Assembly (NCBI RefSeq): GCF_030457605.1
Contig: NZ_JAKDUR010000007.1
Span: 1 to 64,000, forward strand
From: Halomonas sp.
Lineage (GTDB): Bacteria; Pseudomonadota; Gammaproteobacteria; Pseudomonadales; Halomonadaceae
Reading direction: 5' to 3'
Length of the DNA: 64,000 nt
The position numbers were made by a program, and so were the translations under genes. Numbering within the stretch: position 1 is the stretch's first letter; each line of letters starts with the position of its first letter. Below the pieces are notes generated by a model. That model saw nothing but the letters and a program-made list of their open reading frames with translations. It made no database searches and was not told where the DNA came from. This document shows positions 1 through 8,478 of this stretch, one piece after another.

Positions 1-671
1 CCCTGCGTCTGGCACAAGACGGCTTTGACCTCGTACTCCACTGCCGCACCCGGCGAGACGCCGCCGAAGCCGTGGCCGACGAGATCCGCGCGCTGGGACA
101 AAACGCCCGCATTCTGTGCTTTGACGTGGCCGACCGCGACGCCGCCCGCCAGGCGCTGGAAGCCGACGTGGACGCCCACGGCGCGTATTACGGCGTGGTG
201 TGCAACGCCGGCATTACCGCCGACGGAGCGTTTCCCGCGCTTTCCGACGATGACTGGGACAGCGTGGTCCACACCAGTCTTGACGGCTTTTACAACGTGC
301 TCAAGCCGCTAACCATGCCCATGATCCGCCGCCGCGCGCCCGGTCGCATCGTGGTCATGTCGTCAGTCTCGGGGATCATGGGCAACCGCGGCCAGGTCAA
401 CTACAGCGCCGCCAAGGCCGGGCTGATCGGGGCTACCAAGGCGCTGGCGGTAGAGCTTGCCAAGCGCCGGATTACCGTCAACTGCGTCGCCCCCGGGCTG
501 ATCGACACCGACATGACCGAGGATCTCGCGCATGCCGATGCGCTAAAAGCCATCCCCATGCAGCGTACCGGAAGCGTTGACGAAGTCGCCGGCACGGTGA
601 GCTTTTTGTGCTCGGCGGACGCCGCCTACATTACCCGCCAGGTGATCGCCGTTAACGGAGGCATGTGCTGA
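1..671 (+). CDS. 3-oxoacyl-ACP reductase, FabG/ApeQ-like (5' end outside window)
   Basis: Short-chain dehydrogenase/reductase that would reduce the 3-keto group of an ACP-bound chain with NADPH in the cytoplasm. The frame is open from base 3, so the N-terminal Rossmann glycine motif lies upstream of the window. Visible SDR features are CNAGIT, the catalytic Ser in VMSSVSG, and YSAAK with the catalytic Tyr and Lys, followed by VNCVAPGLIDTDM. The helix-4 position that is Asn in the usual tetrad (TNL) reads TSL here (encoded near 273-281). The next gene is a ketosynthase whose ATG overlaps this stop (TGATG). A reductase followed by a ketosynthase at the end of a cluster, with a PPTase just after, matches aryl-polyene clusters (apeQ-apeR). 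A plain fatty-acid FabG is less likely because no fabD, acpP or fabF is adjacent. Confidence 0.85.
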   Translation, partial: LRLAQDGFDLVLHCRTRRDAAEAVADEIRALGQNARILCFDVADRDAARQALEADVDAHGAYYGVVCNAGITADGAFPALSDDDWDSVVHTSLDGFYNVLKPLTMPMIRRRAPGRIVVMSSVSGIMGNRGQVNYSAAKAGLIGATKALAVELAKRRITVNCVAPGLIDTDMTEDLAHADALKAIPMQRTGSVDEVAGTVSFLCSADAAYITRQVIAVNGGMC

Positions 672-1948
672 TGAAGGCTAACTCAAGGACCCACCGCGCC
701 AACCGCGAAGACGGCCTCGGCCGCCGGGTGGTGGTCACCGGAATGGCCGGTTTTTCCCCCATCGGCAACGACTGGCCGAGCATTCGCGCGCGTCTGGAAA
801 GCCAGCAAAACGGCATACGTCACATGGCCGATTGGGACGTCTACGACGGCCTTAACACGCGCCTGGGCGGCCCGGTGGAAGACTTCACCCTGCCTGCCCA
901 CTACCACCGCCGAGCACTTCGCAGCATGGGCCGGGGGGCGCGCATGGCCACCCGGGCAAGCGAGCTTGCGCTGATCGACGCCGGCCTCAAGGATCATCCG
1001 CTGATCACCAGCGGGCACATGGGCGTGGCCTACGGTGCCTCCGCCGGTGAGCCCGACGCCGTGGCCGACTTTGGCAACATGCTGATCAACAAGTCCACCG
1101 ACGGGCTGAACGCCAACTCCTACATCCGCATGATGTCGCACACCGCACCGGTCAACATAGGCGTGTTTCTGGGCCTGCGCGGGCGCATTCACACCACCTC
1201 AAGCGCCTGCACCTCGGGCAGCCAGGGCATCGGATACGCTTATGAAGCCATCCGTTTTGCCCGCCAGAAGGCGATGATTGCCGGCGGTTGCGAAGAGCTC
1301 TCCGCCTCCGAGGCGGCGGTATTCGACACCCTGTTTGCCACCAGCACACAAAACGATACCCCGGAAGCCTCCCCCCGACCCTTCGATGCCGAGCGCGACG
1401 GGCTGGTCATCGGCGAAGGCGCGGGCAGCCTGATTCTCGAAGACCTTGAGCACGCCCAGGCCCGAGGCGCCACCGTCTACGCCGAGCTGGTAGGCTTTGG
1501 CACCAACACCGACGGCCGCCACGTCACCCAGCCGGACGCCGCGATGATGGAACAAGCCATCCGCCTGGCATTGGACGACGCCGGCCTCACGCCTGAGCAG
1601 ATCGGCTACGTCAGCGCCCACGGCACCGCCACCAGCCGGGGCGACGTGGCCGAAAGCCAGGCCACCCACGCGGTATTCGGCAAGGACATGCCCATCAGCG
1701 CGTTCAAAAGCTTTACCGGCCACACGCTGGGGGCCTGCGGCGCGCTGGAAGCCTGGACCGCCATCGAGATGATGCGCGAAGGCTGGTTCCACGCCACCGC
1801 CAACCTGAAAAACGTCGACCCGGCCTGCGCTGAGCTTGACTATATTCGCGGTGACGCGCGCCGGCTCGACTGCGACTACATCATGAGCAACAACTTCGCC
1901 TTCGGCGGTATCAACACCTCGCTGATATTTCGCCGCTGGACAGACTAG
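671..1948 (+). CDS. beta-ketoacyl-ACP synthase, ApeR/FabB-FabF-like
   Basis: Decarboxylating Claisen condensation enzyme of the thiolase fold, 425 aa. The Cys-His-His triad is intact: Cys in SSACTSGSQ, His in SAHGTATSRGD and His in SFTGHTLGA, with a Lys just before the last motif. It can therefore act as an active ketosynthase and is not merely a chain-length factor. I chose ATG 671, which overlaps the reductase stop and has GGAGG about 9 nt upstream; a GTG two codons earlier is possible. Position after the FabG-like gene and before a secreted protein and a PPTase suggests the second ketosynthase of an aryl-polyene cluster, making a membrane-anchored polyene pigment. The assignment to APE rather than another fatty-acid-like cluster is inferred from context. 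Confidence 0.85.
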   Translation: MKANSRTHRANREDGLGRRVVVTGMAGFSPIGNDWPSIRARLESQQNGIRHMADWDVYDGLNTRLGGPVEDFTLPAHYHRRALRSMGRGARMATRASELALIDAGLKDHPLITSGHMGVAYGASAGEPDAVADFGNMLINKSTDGLNANSYIRMMSHTAPVNIGVFLGLRGRIHTTSSACTSGSQGIGYAYEAIRFARQKAMIAGGCEELSASEAAVFDTLFATSTQNDTPEASPRPFDAERDGLVIGEGAGSLILEDLEHAQARGATVYAELVGFGTNTDGRHVTQPDAAMMEQAIRLALDDAGLTPEQIGYVSAHGTATSRGDVAESQATHAVFGKDMPISAFKSFTGHTLGACGALEAWTAIEMMREGWFHATANLKNVDPACAELDYIRGDARRLDCDYIMSNNFAFGGINTSLIFRRWTD

Positions 1949-2019
1949 TCCATTGCCTCACCCCGGCGGCCAGCCGCCGCCGGATACCACCATGCCACCC
2001 ACCTAAATAGGGAACATTG

Positions 2020-2484
2020 ATGATGACGACCACCTACAAGACAACGCACAAGGCCCTGGTACTGGCCACCGCGCTGCTCGGCAGCCTGGCGCTTTCCACC
2101 ACGGCCCAGGCCCGGGACACCGAGCTGATGCTGCCGGTGGCAGAGGTGATGAACATGCCCGAAGCCCGGGACCAGCTGGACCCCAACATTCGCTTCATCT
2201 TTGCCGAAACGCCCGGCAACGTAGCCGAACAGCACGGCAATTTCGTCTCCAACAAGAAAACCAATGCCTTCAACAAAAGCGATGCCGAAGCCTGCCGTTG
2301 GGTGATGCTCTCGGCACTGCTTAGCCTGCAGGACCGCGTGCGTTCCGAAGGCGGCAACGCCGTGGTCAACATCGAAAGCTTTTACGACCGCGAGCCCAAC
2401 GCCTCCCGGGACAACTACGAATGCCACGCCGGCATGCTGATGGCAGGCGTTGCCCTGCGCGGCGATGTCGTCACCCTGCGCTAA
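2020..2484 (+). CDS. small exported protein with YbjQ/RcsF-like motif
   Basis: 154 aa with a Sec signal peptide: charged N-terminus, hydrophobic core ALVLATALLGSLAL, then TTAQA before RDTE. The mature part has three cysteines. The segment EGGNAVVNIESF resembles the GANAVV-type motif of the YbjQ (DUF74) and RcsF folds; this is a weak structural guess. Similar proteins are sometimes labelled excinuclease ATPase subunit, which the sequence does not support, as no Walker motif is present. ATG 2020 follows a GGGAA ribosome site; TTG 2017 and ATG 2023 are alternatives. It lies between the ketosynthase and the PPTase genes, so it is probably an envelope accessory protein of the polyene cluster. Its function is unknown. 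Confidence 0.7.
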   Translation: MMTTTYKTTHKALVLATALLGSLALSTTAQARDTELMLPVAEVMNMPEARDQLDPNIRFIFAETPGNVAEQHGNFVSNKKTNAFNKSDAEACRWVMLSALLSLQDRVRSEGGNAVVNIESFYDREPNASRDNYECHAGMLMAGVALRGDVVTLR

Positions 2485-2494
2485 CGGCGGCTGA

Positions 2495-3118
2495 ATGACA
2501 CACCGCCTCTCCCTGCTGATGGCCCAGTGCGGCAAAAGCGGCCATCAGCAGTCTCGCAAAGGCCGCGAGTTACTCTCGCGGCTGGCCGCTGACCAGGGCA
2601 TTGAGTGCGCCGAGGAAAGCTGGTCGCCGCGCGGGCGCGAAGGCCCGCCCGTGCATCCGGCACTGGCTGACAGTCACGCGGCCTGCCTGAGCCACCGCGA
2701 TGACAAGGTGGTAGCCGGGCTCGCCAACTGCCCGATAGGTATCGACCTGGAACACGCCCGCCCCCGCCACGCCAAGCGCCTGGGCGAGCTGCTGGAATGG
2801 CTGCCCGAACGCCACGTCAGGCAAGCGATTGGTCAAAGCGATGATCAGCTCGCCGCCTTCTACCGCGCCTGGACCCTGCACGAAGCGCTTTACAAGCTCG
2901 CCTGCGCGGAAGGCAACCCGCCCGCCGCAGCGCTGGATACGCGGCTTTCCACCCTCGCCCCCCAAGGCTCCATCCACGCCTGGCAATGGCAGGCCAACGG
3001 CTGGACGCTCGCCGTCTGCTCGCGCACGCCTGAACTGTGTATTACGCACTATGGCTTACCGTTTCACGCGCAGCATCGACAAATATCTGCCTATCACCCA
3101 TCTACTTTTTCTGGATAA
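2495..3118 (+). CDS. 4'-phosphopantetheinyl transferase superfamily protein
   Basis: Transfers the phosphopantetheine arm of CoA to a serine of a carrier protein. The 207-aa protein has the Sfp-type signatures CLSHRDD, then IGIDLEHARPRH (Mg-binding Asp and Glu), then WTLHEALYK, where the usual WxxKEAxxK has His in place of the first Lys. It begins 10 nt after the exported-protein gene and so ends the putative polyene operon, where it would activate the cluster's own acyl carrier proteins, which must lie upstream of the window. The substrate carrier cannot be told from this sequence. The family call is firm; the role in the cluster is inferred from position. Confidence 0.82.
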   Translation: MTHRLSLLMAQCGKSGHQQSRKGRELLSRLAADQGIECAEESWSPRGREGPPVHPALADSHAACLSHRDDKVVAGLANCPIGIDLEHARPRHAKRLGELLEWLPERHVRQAIGQSDDQLAAFYRAWTLHEALYKLACAEGNPPAAALDTRLSTLAPQGSIHAWQWQANGWTLAVCSRTPELCITHYGLPFHAQHRQISAYHPSTFSG

Positions 3119-3120
3119 AA

Positions 3121-3543
3121 ATGAAAAAAATTCTGCCCCTTTTCGCTCTTTCCACGCTGGCTGCTGGGTGTACGTCAATCCAGGTACAACCTATAGACTC
3201 AAGCCTGAACCCCGATAAAATCTGCATCGAAGAAAATCCCAAGGTTATCGTCAGGGATTTTCTCGACGTGGTAACAGACCGTATTGAATATCACGGCATC
3301 CATACAGAAATTTATAACAAAGACATCCCGGAAGACTGCGAATACACCATGACATATACAGCCCTTAAAACCTGGGACATGGGCACCTACCTGCATCATG
3401 CCGAACTCCGTCTGAGCAAGAACGGCGACAAAGTGGGCTATGCGGAATATCACCTTAATGGCAAGGGCGGCCTGTCATTAACCAAATGGAAAGGTACAAA
3501 ATCCAAAATGGATCCTGTTGTCGATGAACTTTTAGGCAAGTAA
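3121..3543 (+). CDS. lipoprotein, resembling the Sbal_3080 family
   Basis: 140 aa. The N-terminus has a Lys-Lys charged start, a hydrophobic stretch and a lipobox LAAGC at residues 13-17, so it is predicted to be lipidated after signal peptidase II cleavage. The mature part (VCIEENPK-like start, CEYTMTYTAL, YAEYHLNGKGGLSLTKW) resembles, from memory, the small lipoproteins called Sbal_3080 family; function unknown. I chose ATG 3121 because the lipobox falls at the right distance; a longer frame upstream would bury the signal peptide. Base composition is clearly more A/T-rich than the flanking genes, which with the IS481 element next to it suggests acquisition by transfer. Confidence 0.75.
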   Translation: MKKILPLFALSTLAAGCTSIQVQPIDSSLNPDKICIEENPKVIVRDFLDVVTDRIEYHGIHTEIYNKDIPEDCEYTMTYTALKTWDMGTYLHHAELRLSKNGDKVGYAEYHLNGKGGLSLTKWKGTKSKMDPVVDELLGK

Positions 3544-3563
3544 ACAGCATCGCCACCCACCCC

Positions 3564-4802
3564 TCAATTTTCCACCATCAGCCGCGCCAGCTTGGCGAAT
3601 ATCGAGCTTTTGCTGCTGTTGCCGCGGCGCAGCATATCCAGGGTAAAGCTGTTGAGGTAGACCCCGGTCAGCGGGTGAGTGAATACGTCCGGTTGATTAC
3701 CATCGGCGTCCCATATCAGCAAGTTTTCGATCAAATTGGGGCGCGCCATGCTTTGATCGGCCGGCTGGGCGTTGCTGATCAAAAGGTATAGCCCCTGATC
3801 ATGAGGCTGCAGGTAAGTGTAGGGTCCCGTGTGATTGACCACTCGCTTGGTAAACAACTCAGGTCGCTTGGCCTGCCACTCCTTCATCGCCGTGATCGGT
3901 GATTGATGGTGCAGTGCCTTTTGCGAGATGTGATGATTGTACAGCCAAGCGTAGCGTTTGAGTGTCTGCTCCAGGTCCTTGTCTGAGGTATACCGCCGGG
4001 TCGCCAGCACGTCGCTGATGCGGCCGTTGAACCGCTCCACCATGCCATTCGTCTGCGGCCGTCCCGGCTTGATTAGCCGGTGCTCGATACCATGGGCCTG
4101 ACACTCCTGATCGAAGGGGTGGCGACCGCTGGGCTGGCGCTCACCGGCCCGCGTGAAGCGATCGGTAAAGGACTTGCCATTGTCAGTCAGCACCGTCTGG
4201 ATGGTGAAGGGGGCCTTCTCTTCCACCTGCGTCATGAACGCACGTGCATCCTGCGCAGACTGGCTGCTTCTGATCTCCAGGTACACCCAGCGCGTCGCCC
4301 GGTCGATGGCGACGTACAGATAACGCTTCTGTTTCTCGTCGGGCATCTGGGGCAGGTGCTTGATGTCGATGTGCACGTAGCCAGGCTCATAGTCCTTGAA
4401 AGGCTTATGTCGTGGCTTCTCGTCACCGCCGGCGTCTCGTCGCGCCAGTGCTGCGAGTGTCGGCACCTCGCGGCGCTTGAGCATGCGATGCAGGCCGGAG
4501 CGAGACAATCGGGGATTCAGGAACTCACGTGCCACGACGAGCAGGTCATCCAGACCGAGGCGAAGGAACTCGCGAGCAGCGATCAGTACTTCCTCCTGTT
4601 CGGGCGTGAGCGTGGCCAGCAGGTTGTGACGCGTGTGCGACCGGTCATGAACATTGTCACGGTGCCGCCAGCGCCGGATGGTCGCGGTGGCGACGCCATA
4701 CTGGCGAGCCAGTTCGCTATTCGTGATGCTGGCGGGTGCTGACTGGATCTCGGCACGGATCCTGGGCGTCGTGGCCGCTTGCTTATGTAACTTGATGTCC
4801 AT
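3564..4802 (-). CDS. IS481-family transposase with read-through C-terminus
   Basis: DDE transposase of the integrase-core type, 412 aa as read. An N-terminal helix-turn-helix (NSELARQYGVATATIRRWRH) is followed by the catalytic triad: Asp in HIDIKHLP, Asp in LTDNGKSF and Glu in NGMVERFNGR. The canonical family C-terminus (...FTKRVVNHTGPYT) ends exactly at the left terminal repeat of the element (3818). The frame has no stop there and runs on for 83 codons of flanking DNA to 3564. The start at 4802 has GGGAGCAGG upstream. The native protein is probably about 329 aa, with its stop supplied by a CTAG target (see findings). Whether the fused protein is active is unknown. Confidence 0.88.
   Translation of the reverse strand: MDIKLHKQAATTPRIRAEIQSAPASITNSELARQYGVATATIRRWRHRDNVHDRSHTRHNLLATLTPEQEEVLIAAREFLRLGLDDLLVVAREFLNPRLSRSGLHRMLKRREVPTLAALARRDAGGDEKPRHKPFKDYEPGYVHIDIKHLPQMPDEKQKRYLYVAIDRATRWVYLEIRSSQSAQDARAFMTQVEEKAPFTIQTVLTDNGKSFTDRFTRAGERQPSGRHPFDQECQAHGIEHRLIKPGRPQTNGMVERFNGRISDVLATRRYTSDKDLEQTLKRYAWLYNHHISQKALHHQSPITAMKEWQAKRPELFTKRVVNHTGPYTYLQPHDQGLYLLISNAQPADQSMARPNLIENLLIWDADGNQPDVFTHPLTGVYLNSFTLDMLRRGNSSKSSIFAKLARLMVEN
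3818..3828 (+). repeat. left terminal inverted repeat of IS481 element
   Basis: TGTAGGGTCCC, a perfect inverted match to 4883-4893. The transposase frame reads through it without a stop. Confidence 0.85.
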
Positions 4803-4882
4803 GAACCTGCTCCCGGATGAATGGCTGAAGAAGCTCCCTGGCTGCTAGCAGAGGGTAACTCCTATGGGCGATTCGATCATCA

Positions 4883-4893
4883 GGGACCCTACA
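4883..4893 (-). repeat. right terminal inverted repeat of IS481 element
   Basis: On the minus strand it reads TGTAGGGTCCC, matching the left end exactly. It is followed directly by CCTAGC, an NCTAGN-type target. Confidence 0.85.
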
Positions 4894-5052
4894 CCTAGCT
4901 ATATAGCCTCGATCCCAGCAATATCACGCACCTTGCCTACTAAGAATCTATCCATCGATTTTGATGCACGCATAGTCGACACCGACGAGTACTGCGCTTG
5001 CTGCGATACCAAAGCCAGTAGATTGTTCCTGAATCACTGGGCCCATGCCAGC
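4894..5052. other. non-coding flank between IS481 and guaA terminator
   Basis: About 160 bp with lower GC than the neighbouring genes. No start with a ribosome site and no recognisable protein on either strand. A 75-codon plus-strand frame crosses the IS end and has no known features. It is probably a remnant of the locus the IS entered, or of DNA deleted beside it. Confidence 0.5.
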
Positions 5053-5075
5053 AAAAACCCGCCTCGCGGCGGGTT
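5053..5075 (-). terminator. rho-independent terminator of guaBA
   Basis: Read on the minus strand, stem AACCCGCC/GGCGGGTT with loop GCGA is followed by a T run (complement of the A run at 5053-5057). It lies 40 nt past the guaA stop. Confidence 0.8.
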
Positions 5076-5114
5076 CTCTGACTCACATTAAGCGGCTTTC
5101 AGCGCAGCAAGCAC

Positions 5115-6692
5115 TCACTCCCACTCAATGGTCGCGGGGGGCTTGGATGAGACGTCGTAGGTGACGCGTGAGACGTCGGAGAGTTCGTTGATGATGCGGT
5201 TGGAGACGGTTTCCAGCAGCTCGTAGGGCAGGTGCGCCCAGCGGGCGGTCATGAAGTCGACGGTTTCTACCGCGCGCAGGGCGATGACCCATTCGTAACG
5301 ACGGCCGTCACCGACCACGCCGACGGATTTGACCGGCAGGAACACGGCAAACGCCTGGCTGGTCTTGTCGTACCAGCCGGAGTTGCGCAGCTCTTCGATG
5401 AAGATGGCGTCGGCATCGCGGAGGATGTCGGCGTATTCCTTTTTTACTTCACCGAGGATGCGCACGCCAAGGCCGGGGCCGGGGAACGGGTGGCGATACA
5501 CCATGTCGGCGGGCAGGCCAAGCTCTACGCCGAGCTTGCGCACTTCGTCCTTGAACAGCTCGCGCAGCGGCTCGACCAGCTTGAGCTTCATGGTCTCGGG
5601 CAGGCCACCGACGTTGTGGTGGGACTTGATCACATGCGCCTTGCCGGTCTTGGCGGCGGCGGATTCGATCACGTCGGGGTAGATGGTGCCCTGGGCGAGG
5701 AAGTCCACGCCGTCGATTTTGGCAGACTCTTCGTCGAACACCTCGATAAAGGTGTTGCCGATGATCTTGCGCTTGGCTTCGGGATCGTTTTCGCCGGCGA
5801 GCTTGTCGAGAAAGCGCTTTTCGGCGTCCACGCGGATAACCTTCACGCCCATGTGGTTGGCGAAGGTTTCCATTACCTGATCGCCTTCGTTCTTGCGCAA
5901 AAGGCCGTTATCCACAAACACGCAGGTGAGCTGATCGCCAATCGCGCGGTGCAACAGTGCCGCCACCACGGACGAATCCACACCGCCGGAAAGTCCCAGC
6001 AACACGTGGCTATCGCCGACCTGTTCACGTACACGCGCTACCTGGTCTTCGATGATCTGCGCCGGTGTCCAGAGTTTTTCAGACTGGCAGATGTTGACCA
6101 CAAAGTGTTCAAGAATGCGCTGCCCTTGCAGGGTATGCGTCACCTCGGGATGGAACTGCACGCCGTAGAACTGCTTTTCTTCCCAGCTCATGGCGGCAAT
6201 CGGGCAGCTGGGCGTGGAGGCGGTCACGGTAAACTCTGCCGGCACTTCAGCGACCTTGTCGCCGTGGCTCATCCAGACGTCGAGCAGGCGCTTGCCAGAG
6301 TCTTTATCCAGGTGGTCGGCGATGCCTTCAAACAGCGCGGTGTCGGCATCAACGCCAACCTGGGCGTAGCCAAACTCGCGCTTGTTGGAGCCTTCTACCT
6401 TGCCGCCCAGCTGTTCGGCCATGGTCTGCATGCCGTAGCAGATGCCGAACACCGGCAGCCCCAGCGTAAATACGCACTCCGGCGCCCGGGGCGAGCCAAG
6501 CTCGGCGACCGACTCCGGCCCGCCGGCAAGAATGATGCCGTTGGGGTTGTAGTCACGAATTTCGGCCTCGGTCATGTCGAAAGCGCGCACTTCGGAGTAC
6601 ACACCAAGCTCGCGCACGCGGCGGGCAATCAGCTGGGTGTACTGGGAGCCGAAATCAAGAATCAGGATTTTATGGGCGTGAATATCAGTCAT
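5115..6692 (-). CDS. guaA: GMP synthase (glutamine-hydrolysing)
   Basis: Makes GMP from XMP, ATP and glutamine in the cytoplasm. It is 525 aa, the usual length. An N-terminal class I glutamine amidotransferase domain carries the nucleophile Cys in FGICYGMQ (about residue 85) and the His-Glu pair in [10 protein letters not shown]. The ATP-pyrophosphatase domain follows, with PP-loop LSGGVDSS (about residue 232), and then the dimerisation domain ending in TIEWE. The frame is open further upstream, but ATG 6692 ([17 protein letters not shown]) matches the family start. It lies 61 nt downstream of guaB in the standard guaBA operon and ends at a terminator. Confidence 0.97.
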   Translation of the reverse strand: MTDIHAHKILILDFGSQYTQLIARRVRELGVYSEVRAFDMTEAEIRDYNPNGIILAGGPESVAELGSPRAPECVFTLGLPVFGICYGMQTMAEQLGGKVEGSNKREFGYAQVGVDADTALFEGIADHLDKDSGKRLLDVWMSHGDKVAEVPAEFTVTASTPSCPIAAMSWEEKQFYGVQFHPEVTHTLQGQRILEHFVVNICQSEKLWTPAQIIEDQVARVREQVGDSHVLLGLSGGVDSSVVAALLHRAIGDQLTCVFVDNGLLRKNEGDQVMETFANHMGVKVIRVDAEKRFLDKLAGENDPEAKRKIIGNTFIEVFDEESAKIDGVDFLAQGTIYPDVIESAAAKTGKAHVIKSHHNVGGLPETMKLKLVEPLRELFKDEVRKLGVELGLPADMVYRHPFPGPGLGVRILGEVKKEYADILRDADAIFIEELRNSGWYDKTSQAFAVFLPVKSVGVVGDGRRYEWVIALRAVETVDFMTARWAHLPYELLETVSNRIINELSDVSRVTYDVSSKPPATIEWE

Positions 6693-6753
6693 CGCGGAAT
6701 CTCTTGAAAAGCGAGCGGCAGGCTCGCCCCGCCGCCGTGTGTCGCGCTTGCCG

Positions 6754-8223
6754 TTAGCCGGCGCGGTAGTTGGGGGCTTCCTTGGTGATCTGCACGTCGT
6801 GGACGTGAGACTCGTTGAAGCCGGCGCCGGTAATCTGGACGAACTCGGGTTTCGTGCGCATTTCCTGTACGTCGCGGCAGCCGGTGTAGCCCATGGAGGC
6901 ACGCAGTCCACCCATCATCTGATGAACAATGGCGCCCATCATGCCTTTATACGGCACGCGGCCTTCAATGCCTTCGGGTACGAGCTTTTCGGCGCTGGCG
7001 CTGGCATCCTGGAAATAGCGGTCGGCGCTGCCCTGGTTCTGGGCCATCGCCCCCATGGAGCCCATACCGCGATACGCCTTGTAGGTACGCCCCTGATACA
7101 GCTCGACTTCGCCGGGAGCTTCTTCGGTGCCGGCCAGCAGGCCGCCGACCATCACCGTGCTGGCACCGGCCGCGATGGCCTTGGCCAGATCGCCGGAGAA
7201 ACGCACGCCGCCGTCGGCAATCAGCGGAATATCGTAGGGCTCAAGGGCTGCCGCCACGTTGGAGACGGCGGTAATTTGCGGCACGCCTACACCGGCCACG
7301 ATGCGCGTGGTGCAGATGGAACCGGGGCCAATGCCCACCTTGACGCCGTCGGCACCGGCGTCAGCCAGCGCCCGGGCGGCATCACCTGTGGCAATGTTGC
7401 CGCCGATCACCTGAATCTGCGGGAAGGTCTGCTTGACCCAGCGCACGCGATCAATCACGCCCTGGGAATGGCCGTGGGCGGTATCCACGATGACCACGTC
7501 AACGCCGGCTTCTGCCAGTGCGGCAATACGGTCCGGCGTTTCCGGGCCGGTGCCCACGGCCGCGCCTACCAGCAGGCGGCCGTCGCTGTCCTTGGCGGCC
7601 ATCGGGTAGGTGCGGGCTTTTTCGATGTCTTTAAACGTCACCAGGCCACGCAGCCGGAAGTTGTCATCGACGACCAGCATTTTCTCGATGCGATGCTCCT
7701 GCATCTGCGCTTTGATCACGTCGAGCCCGGTACCTTCGGGGACAGTGACCAGCCGCTCGCGCGGGGTCATGATGTCGGCCACGCTGTCACCGTGGTTGGG
7801 CTGAAAGCGCATGTCGCGCTCGGTTACCATACCCACCAGCGTCTGCCCTTCGATCACCGGAAAGCCGGAAAAACCGTTTTCCCGCGCCATGGCCAGCAAG
7901 TCGGCCTGCTTGGCCTGCGGCCCTACCGTGACCGGATCCTTGACGATGACGCTTTCGTGCTTTTTCACCTTGCGCACTTCCAGCGCCTGCTGCGCCACGG
8001 TCATGTTCTTGTGAATGATGCCGATGCCGCCTTCCTGGGCCATGGCAATCGCCAGGCGCCCTTCCGTCACGGTATCCATCGCCGCCGACACCAGCGGGAT
8101 ATTGAGTGCGAGGTCACGCGTCAGGCGGGTCTTCAGGATGACGTCCTTGGGCAGCACGTCGGAGAAACCGGGAACGAGGAGTACGTCGTCAAACGTAAGC
8201 GCTTCTTGGGCCATACGTAGCAT
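6754..8223 (-). CDS. guaB: IMP dehydrogenase
   Basis: Oxidises IMP to XMP with NAD, the committed step to GMP. 489 aa. The TIM barrel is interrupted by two CBS domains (about residues 95-205, including [20 protein letters not shown]). The catalytic loop GPGSICTTR holds the active Cys near residue 305, and the flap Arg-Tyr region RVPYKG is present. I chose ATG 8223 ([18 protein letters not shown]), which matches family N-termini; the longer frame upstream has no homology. It is the first gene of guaBA, transcribed away from xseA. A candidate promoter lies at 8278-8307. Confidence 0.97.
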   Translation of the reverse strand: MLRMAQEALTFDDVLLVPGFSDVLPKDVILKTRLTRDLALNIPLVSAAMDTVTEGRLAIAMAQEGGIGIIHKNMTVAQQALEVRKVKKHESVIVKDPVTVGPQAKQADLLAMARENGFSGFPVIEGQTLVGMVTERDMRFQPNHGDSVADIMTPRERLVTVPEGTGLDVIKAQMQEHRIEKMLVVDDNFRLRGLVTFKDIEKARTYPMAAKDSDGRLLVGAAVGTGPETPDRIAALAEAGVDVVIVDTAHGHSQGVIDRVRWVKQTFPQIQVIGGNIATGDAARALADAGADGVKVGIGPGSICTTRIVAGVGVPQITAVSNVAAALEPYDIPLIADGGVRFSGDLAKAIAAGASTVMVGGLLAGTEEAPGEVELYQGRTYKAYRGMGSMGAMAQNQGSADRYFQDASASAEKLVPEGIEGRVPYKGMMGAIVHQMMGGLRASMGYTGCRDVQEMRTKPEFVQITGAGFNESHVHDVQITKEAPNYRAG

Positions 8224-8277
8224 AGCGGCAACACCCAGGTTGAAGTGGGAAGAGGGGGCGTGAAAGGTTAATCCCTT

Positions 8278-8307
8278 ATTGTAGCGTTTTGCACGGCTTT
8301 TCAGCAA
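8278..8307 (-). promoter_or_regulatory. candidate sigma-70 promoter of guaBA
   Basis: On the minus strand TTGCTG (8307-8302), an 18-nt spacer and TACAAT (8283-8278), about 55 nt before the guaB ATG. Found by eye only. Confidence 0.4.
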
Positions 8308-8478
8308 TGCAAATGCGCATACGTCACCGTGCCGCCACTACTGTTGCCAGCGCATTTGAGCTAAGCTCGACGGCCTTTTTCCACCGCCGTATTTTCTGTC
8401 CGTTCATGCAGCTTTTATGCTGTGCACATGGCCTGTTCCATCAACCCAATCCGCCCACGACTGACGCAGCCAACGCCT

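Larger units (their letters stand above)
3818..4893 (-). mobile_element. IS481-family insertion sequence, 1076 bp
   Basis: The element is bounded by 11-bp perfect terminal inverted repeats TGTAGGGTCCC (3818-3828, and the complement at 4883-4893), which continue imperfectly inward. It holds one transposase gene on the minus strand. Just outside the right end is CCTAGC (4894-4899), the NCTAGN target known for IS481-type elements. The matching copy is absent at the left end, where the flank reads GGTAAG. The lack of a target duplication points to a deletion beside the left end or to recombination between two copies after insertion. Confidence 0.88.

Noticed and set aside
3811..3817. Target duplication at the left end of the IS481 element
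   Set aside because: Left flank AGGTAAG does not match the right flank CCTAGCT over any length that would count as a duplication.
4864..5091. 75-codon plus-strand frame at the right end of the IS
   Set aside because: Begins inside the element, crosses its end and runs into the guaA terminator; no features.
5232..6707. 491-codon open frame opposite guaA
   Set aside because: Exact antisense of a certain gene; such long antisense frames are normal in high-GC DNA, and the translation has no recognisable motif.
6739..8220. 493-codon open frame opposite guaB
   Set aside because: Antisense shadow of guaB with no family features.
8224..8478. PurR operator before guaB
   Set aside because: GCAAATGCGCATACG is only a loose match to the PurR consensus, so it is not reported.
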